From: Cryptomeria japonica
Lineage: Eukaryota > Streptophyta > Pinopsida > Cupressales > Cupressaceae
Direction of reading: 5' to 3'
DNA length: 64,000 nt
Assembly (NCBI RefSeq): GCF_030272615.1
Contig: NC_081408.1
Span: 339,294,793 to 339,358,792 of the forward strand
Shown here in pieces: positions 59,440 through 64,000 of the stretch. The notes beneath the pieces were generated by a model. It did not search any database, was not told the origin of the DNA, and saw only the letters and a list, made by a program, of their open reading frames with translations. Positions within the stretch are counted from its first letter, which is position 1. Every line of letters begins with the position of its first letter. A program made the translations under genes and the position numbers.

Positions 59440-61930
59440 TTTCAAACAACACTTCACATAAAGTACAACCATATGCATAAAATGAATACTTTAAAGTTAC
59501 AAAACAAAAACACGATAAAGTCCAAACATGATGCACATGGAGTTTATTTGAATATGACAAAGTTTAAAAGCATATGACGCAAAGTCAATGCCAAATTTAG
59601 TTCAAATATACACACAACATAAATTGAACATACAAATTAACATTCAAACATAGCGACAAACACAACACATGAAGTTTGTTCAAACATAACAACATTAAAA
59701 TACACACTTCACAAAGTAAATCTCAAAGTTATTTCAAACATACATGACACAATGTGAATACTAAATTTCAAACATACAAATCGAATTTCAAAATTTACTT
59801 TCAAATACACACAATTCACGTAAAATGAAGTTCAAGGTTACGACACATTCACACAAACAAAAAATAAATCATGCTAGAGTTTTGCCACACGATATAAACA
59901 TGCAAATTTGTTTAAACACATGGAGTTTAATCAAACATATAAAATTAAAACATATTTCACAAAAAATTACTTGAACCACACACAAACTTAACACTTAAGT
60001 TTAAACATGTCAAGGTACACACACTTCACAAAGTAAATCTCAAAGTCATTTCAAACATACATGACACAATATGAATACTAAATTTCAAACATACAAATCG
60101 AATTTCAAAATTTACTTTCAAATACACACAATTCACGTAAAATGAAGTTCAAGGTTACGACACATTCACACAAACAAAAAATAAATCATGCTAGAGTTTT
60201 GCCACACGATATAAACATGCAAATTTGTTTAAACACATGGAGTTTGATCAAACATATAAAATTAAAACATATTTTACAAAAAATTACTTGAACCACACAC
60301 AAACTTAACACTTAAGTTTAAATATGTCAAGGTACACACACACACACACAAAATGAATGCTAAAGTTAAATGACACTTCACTAAAGTCCAAACATGTACC
60401 ACACGATATAAACATGCAAATTAGTTTAAATACATGGAGTTTGATCAAACAAATAAAATTAAAACACATTTCACAAAACATTACTTGAACCACACACAAA
60501 CTTAACACTTAAGTTTAAACATGCCAAGGTACACACGCACACATAAAGTGAATGCTAAAGTTGAAAGACACTTCACTAAAGTCCAAACATGTACCACACA
60601 CAAACTAAATTAAGTTTAAACATGTCAAGGTGCAAACACTCACGAAGTGAATGCTAAAAAGTTCAAAGACAAGTTTCATACTAAAGTTCAAACATGCAAC
60701 ACAACTCTGTCAAAGTTAATACACCCTTCACACAATGTGAATGTGAAAGTTTAAACATACTCATACATGCCAAAGTTAATACACCCTTTACACAATGTGA
60801 ATGTGAAAGTTCAAACATACCCATACATGCCAAAGTTCAAACACAAACTAAGTGGTTGTTAAGGTTAAAACACATTTTACACAATGTTCTTTTCACACAT
60901 AGCTTGTTCAAACACAAACTTACACATATATTGAAATACCTACTACATTTTAAACACACACAAAGCTAGTTTACTTCAAACATGGAGTTTGTTCAAACAT
61001 ACCAAAATATAAATACACAAAAGTGATCACATGCCTAATTTAAACATGTTTCACAAAAAGGTACTATAACCACACATAAAGTAATTACTTTGGTTCAAAC
61101 ATGTCAAGGTACAAACACAGAGAATTAAAATAACAAAATTCAAACATGCAACATAATTGAATCTCAAAGTTAATACACTCTTCATGTAAAGTGAGTGAAA
61201 GTTAAATATAAACAAAGTGGTTGTAAGCATGTTTCACAAAAAGTTACTTCAACCATAGACAAAGTAAACACTTGAGTTTAAACGTGTTAAAGTAGGAACA
61301 CACACATTGTGAATGCCAAAGTAATTACACTCTTCATACAAAGTGAAATTGAAAGTTTAGACACAAATGCACATTCCAAAGTATAAATATAAACAAAGTG
61401 GTTGTAAACCACGTTTCACAAAAAGTTACTTCAACCACACACAAAGTAAACACGTTCAAACATTGTGAATGCCAAAGTTCAAACGCACTTGATCACTAAA
61501 TTTCAAACATGAAAAATAAGTGAATGTCAAACTTCATACACTTTACAAACAAAGTGAATGCAAAGTGTCAAAATCTAAACGTGCAAAGTAAATGTCAAAA
61601 TATATAAAATATAAATAAGTACTAAATATAAACCCATGCTTCAATAAACAAAAAGTAAATCAATATTCAAATCATGCTTCACAAGTAGTGGATGCCAAAG
61701 TGAACCACACTAATCAAACAAGTTTAAAAGTCACTTTAAGCAAACAATTAATGTATGCCAAAGCTCAAATATGCACCCCATATAAACAATAAATGCAATC
61801 AATGTGTCAAAATCTAAACGTCCCCAAGAAATATCAAACTGGATCAAATATAAGTTAATGCCAAACTTCAGAACCATGCTTCAATGGACAATAAGTAAAT
61901 CAATGTTCAAACACAATTACACTACCATTC
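59440..61930. repeat. Degenerate satellite-like tandem array
   Basis: The region is built from variants of ~20-60-base phrases such as AAACATGCAACACAA, AAAGTTCAAACA and CACACAAAGTGAATGC. The clearest unit is ~316 bp: 59,701-60,016 and 60,017-60,332 are nearly identical, and a diverged third copy follows to about 60,530. Further right the phrases become shorter and more scrambled. No coding. (CA)n runs occur near 60,335. Confidence 0.8.
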
Positions 61931-64000
61931 TTACAATGTTACTAGATTACAATATAATTGAAGGATATTGTGATACATAAATTACACTGGAAATGCCAAA
62001 TTATTAAATGTGATGAAATAAAAAAAATTAAAAAATCTTTTATGCAATTAAAAATAATATAAAAATTAACACATAGACACTAGACTGAAAAGAATGGTCA
62101 TGGCCAATGACCATTCCCCATAGCCTGTTCCCCATAGCCTGGGGAAGGGGGCCAATTCAACCCCTCCCAAATAAAAATTTGGAATTAAACAACAAATCTG
62201 TTTACATATCAATTTACAAACACTGATTTCAACAACTAATTCAAAAGTACAACATTTTCTTCAATTTGAAATATAAAATGTTGCATTCAGCAACCCATTC
62301 AAGATTCCTAACATTTTTTCCTGAAATTTTAAGTATTACATTCATTATTTGACTTCAGCAACTACTTGTTCAAGCCTCCAAACATTTCTTGACACTGCAA
62401 GTCAAACATCAATAAATTAAAACATCATTTATTTCTATCCTCCTGCATTATTTGACTTCAATACTATGGTTGAAATTTAAATCAATTTCCCTGCCAATAT
62501 AATATAAAACAGTTAAATATTTTATTATTAAAATAAAATTGCAGAATCTTTTACCTACATCAAAACCTTCAATAAATCGGATTATAAATCTTTGTAATTT
62601 TCATATACAATTAATACAAAATGATAGTCTAGACAAAATAATTCTCTAATCAGCAAATATAACACTGGAAAAACACTCCTCTGTGCCAATTGTCATAAAG
62701 CATGCCCCACCCCCCTTGTCAATGCAGAATGCAAAATATGTTTACGAGTCTTCTCTATAAAAATGAAAAAGCTATGGAGGTTGGCAATGAAAATGAAGTG
62801 TTTAGAAACATAACTATTGAGATACACCTACACTTTGCGGATAACCTTGAAAATACCAATAATAAATTATGGATGATTTTCTATGGTATTGCCTGTTGGT
62901 TGCTGCTGTAGTTGCCCAAACTTCTATTTTGGTGGCTGTTGAATCTGTTGTGATCATTTTGTCAGATGCTAAGATCACAAATGTTTGGTAACCATGCATG
63001 CAAAATGCAGAGCATAAATAAGTTATCCAAACTAGTTGTATTCATGCACGCAAGCCCTCTCTTACACAGAGATAACAAAGTTGACATGCATGCAAAATGC
63101 GGAGGTATAGTCAAGGTACGTGAACAGCTCATAATGCTTTAAAACAGAAGAAATCGAATAAAAAATTTCAGTCTATGCACAAAAAGGATTTGGCAAAAAG
63201 GCTATGTAATGCAGCAGTCAATCCAAATGCACGCAATTTTGAAGCATGAATTGTGTTGAGGGTTTTGAAAATGTGTAAGAATCAATTACAATGATGATGG
63301 CATGCCAGTGATTGAAGCATCGAGCAACATTGAAAACAAAAAAAAATAAAAAACTACCTATAGTCAAATTGAAAGAGCATTGCTAAACAGACTCATTTAC
63401 AAAACCCAGCAGATTTAAGAGAACACAGAGACCGATATAAAAACCAATACATTTAAAAGAACATGAAATCAAGAAACATGAAATCTCACCATGCATGGAT
63501 CATAGAACCAAGAAACCAGCTTACCTCGACAACATGGTGACCAAGATTGGTTGGGTGAGGTTTATTTAAATACTGTTAAAATGGTCAAGCAGAGTCAATC
63601 ACATCCGACTCTGGCTCTGCCCTGTTCAGAGAAAAAATATCAAAAAGTTGATATATAATGCTTTTTCGTGTTAAACTAATTGATGGCTAGATATTACGTA
63701 GAGGATGCCAAATTTCATGCTACAAACTGAAAGTTATGTAGAGGGTGTCACCATATCTAATTGAATTAGTAACTCATTTCAGATAATTTAATTTAAATAG
63801 TCATTTGGGATCTACCTGAAAAAAGCCAACCTCAAACAAACAATCATTATATAACATTTATTTCTATCGTCCTGCATTTTAGATCTTTGTTTGTAAAGCT
63901 ATGAATTAATAGTACCACCTACTCTTCAACCCATTAATGTCATTAAAGTCATTTGGATCCTATTAAAATGTATGGAAGAGCTTTGGCTAGTTGAAACTTG
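61931..64000. other. AT-rich DNA without a recognised gene
   Basis: A short G-rich inverted motif (CCCCATAGCCTGTTCCCCAT...GGGGAAGGGGG) lies near 62,117-62,152. The phrase TTATTTCTATCCTCCTGCAT near 62,430 recurs at about 63,860. A TTTGGATC-type end piece is seen but no gene or complete element. Confidence 0.4.

Overview
This is repeat-saturated nuclear DNA from a land plant. It is AT-rich and has plant-style Ty1/copia, Ty3/gypsy and L1-type LINE remnants, LTRs with plant tRNA-Met primer sites, MITE-like elements and Kunitz (STI/miraculin-like) genes. A large-genome seed plant fits, perhaps a gymnosperm, but the sequence alone does not fix the lineage. Only a few genes look intact: two Kunitz genes and two unknown ORFs carried by a large mobile element. 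Everything else recognisable is mobile DNA or its debris.

Layout. (1) Three related segments each carry a minus-strand Kunitz gene. S1 is about 2.3-10.5 kb. S2 is about 13.1-37.2 kb, interrupted by two large insertions. S3 is about 38.6-45.4 kb. S1 and S3 also share a block of copia gag/protease (-) abutting gypsy integrase (+). S2 and S3 share a TIR-element insertion that S1 lacks, so S2 and S3 are the closer pair. (2) About 13.2-27.2 kb is a ~14-kb hAT-like DNA element. It has clusters of TTCGCC/GGCGAA near both ends and four genes in two convergent pairs: a broken hAT transposase (+), a broken ~1,430-codon G-patch/coiled-coil gene (-), and two intact ORFs (+ and -) that I find to be divergent paralogues of each other. 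(3) 27,571-34,021 is a composite LTR retrotransposon, LTR-internal-LTR-internal-LTR, bounded by a perfect 5-bp duplication (ATTTT). It splits the S2 Kunitz gene. It has tRNA-Met primer sites and polypurine tracts but no recognisable gag or pol. Its internal region encodes unfamiliar ORFs and a captured piece of a plant PP2C phosphatase. (4) 37.46-37.76 kb holds a ~300-bp TRIM-like element whose short repeats carry tRNA-like A and B boxes. (5) 45.4-55.7 kb is one LINE broken by three nested insertions: a TIR element, a ~1.4-kb solo LTR, and a ~4.8-kb giant LTR that itself holds a small retroposon. (6) 55.7-58.3 kb is the 5' part (LTR, gag, protease) of a minus-strand Ty3/gypsy element. (7) 58.35-61.9 kb is CT/GA microsatellite followed by a degenerate ~316-bp tandem repeat. 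The last 2 kb show nothing recognisable.

The most unusual material is the four-gene hAT-like element with its paralogous protein pair, the gene-capturing composite LTR element, and the tRNA-boxed TRIM. All alignments, boundaries and splice sites were worked out by eye, so borders given as approximate may be off by tens of bases.
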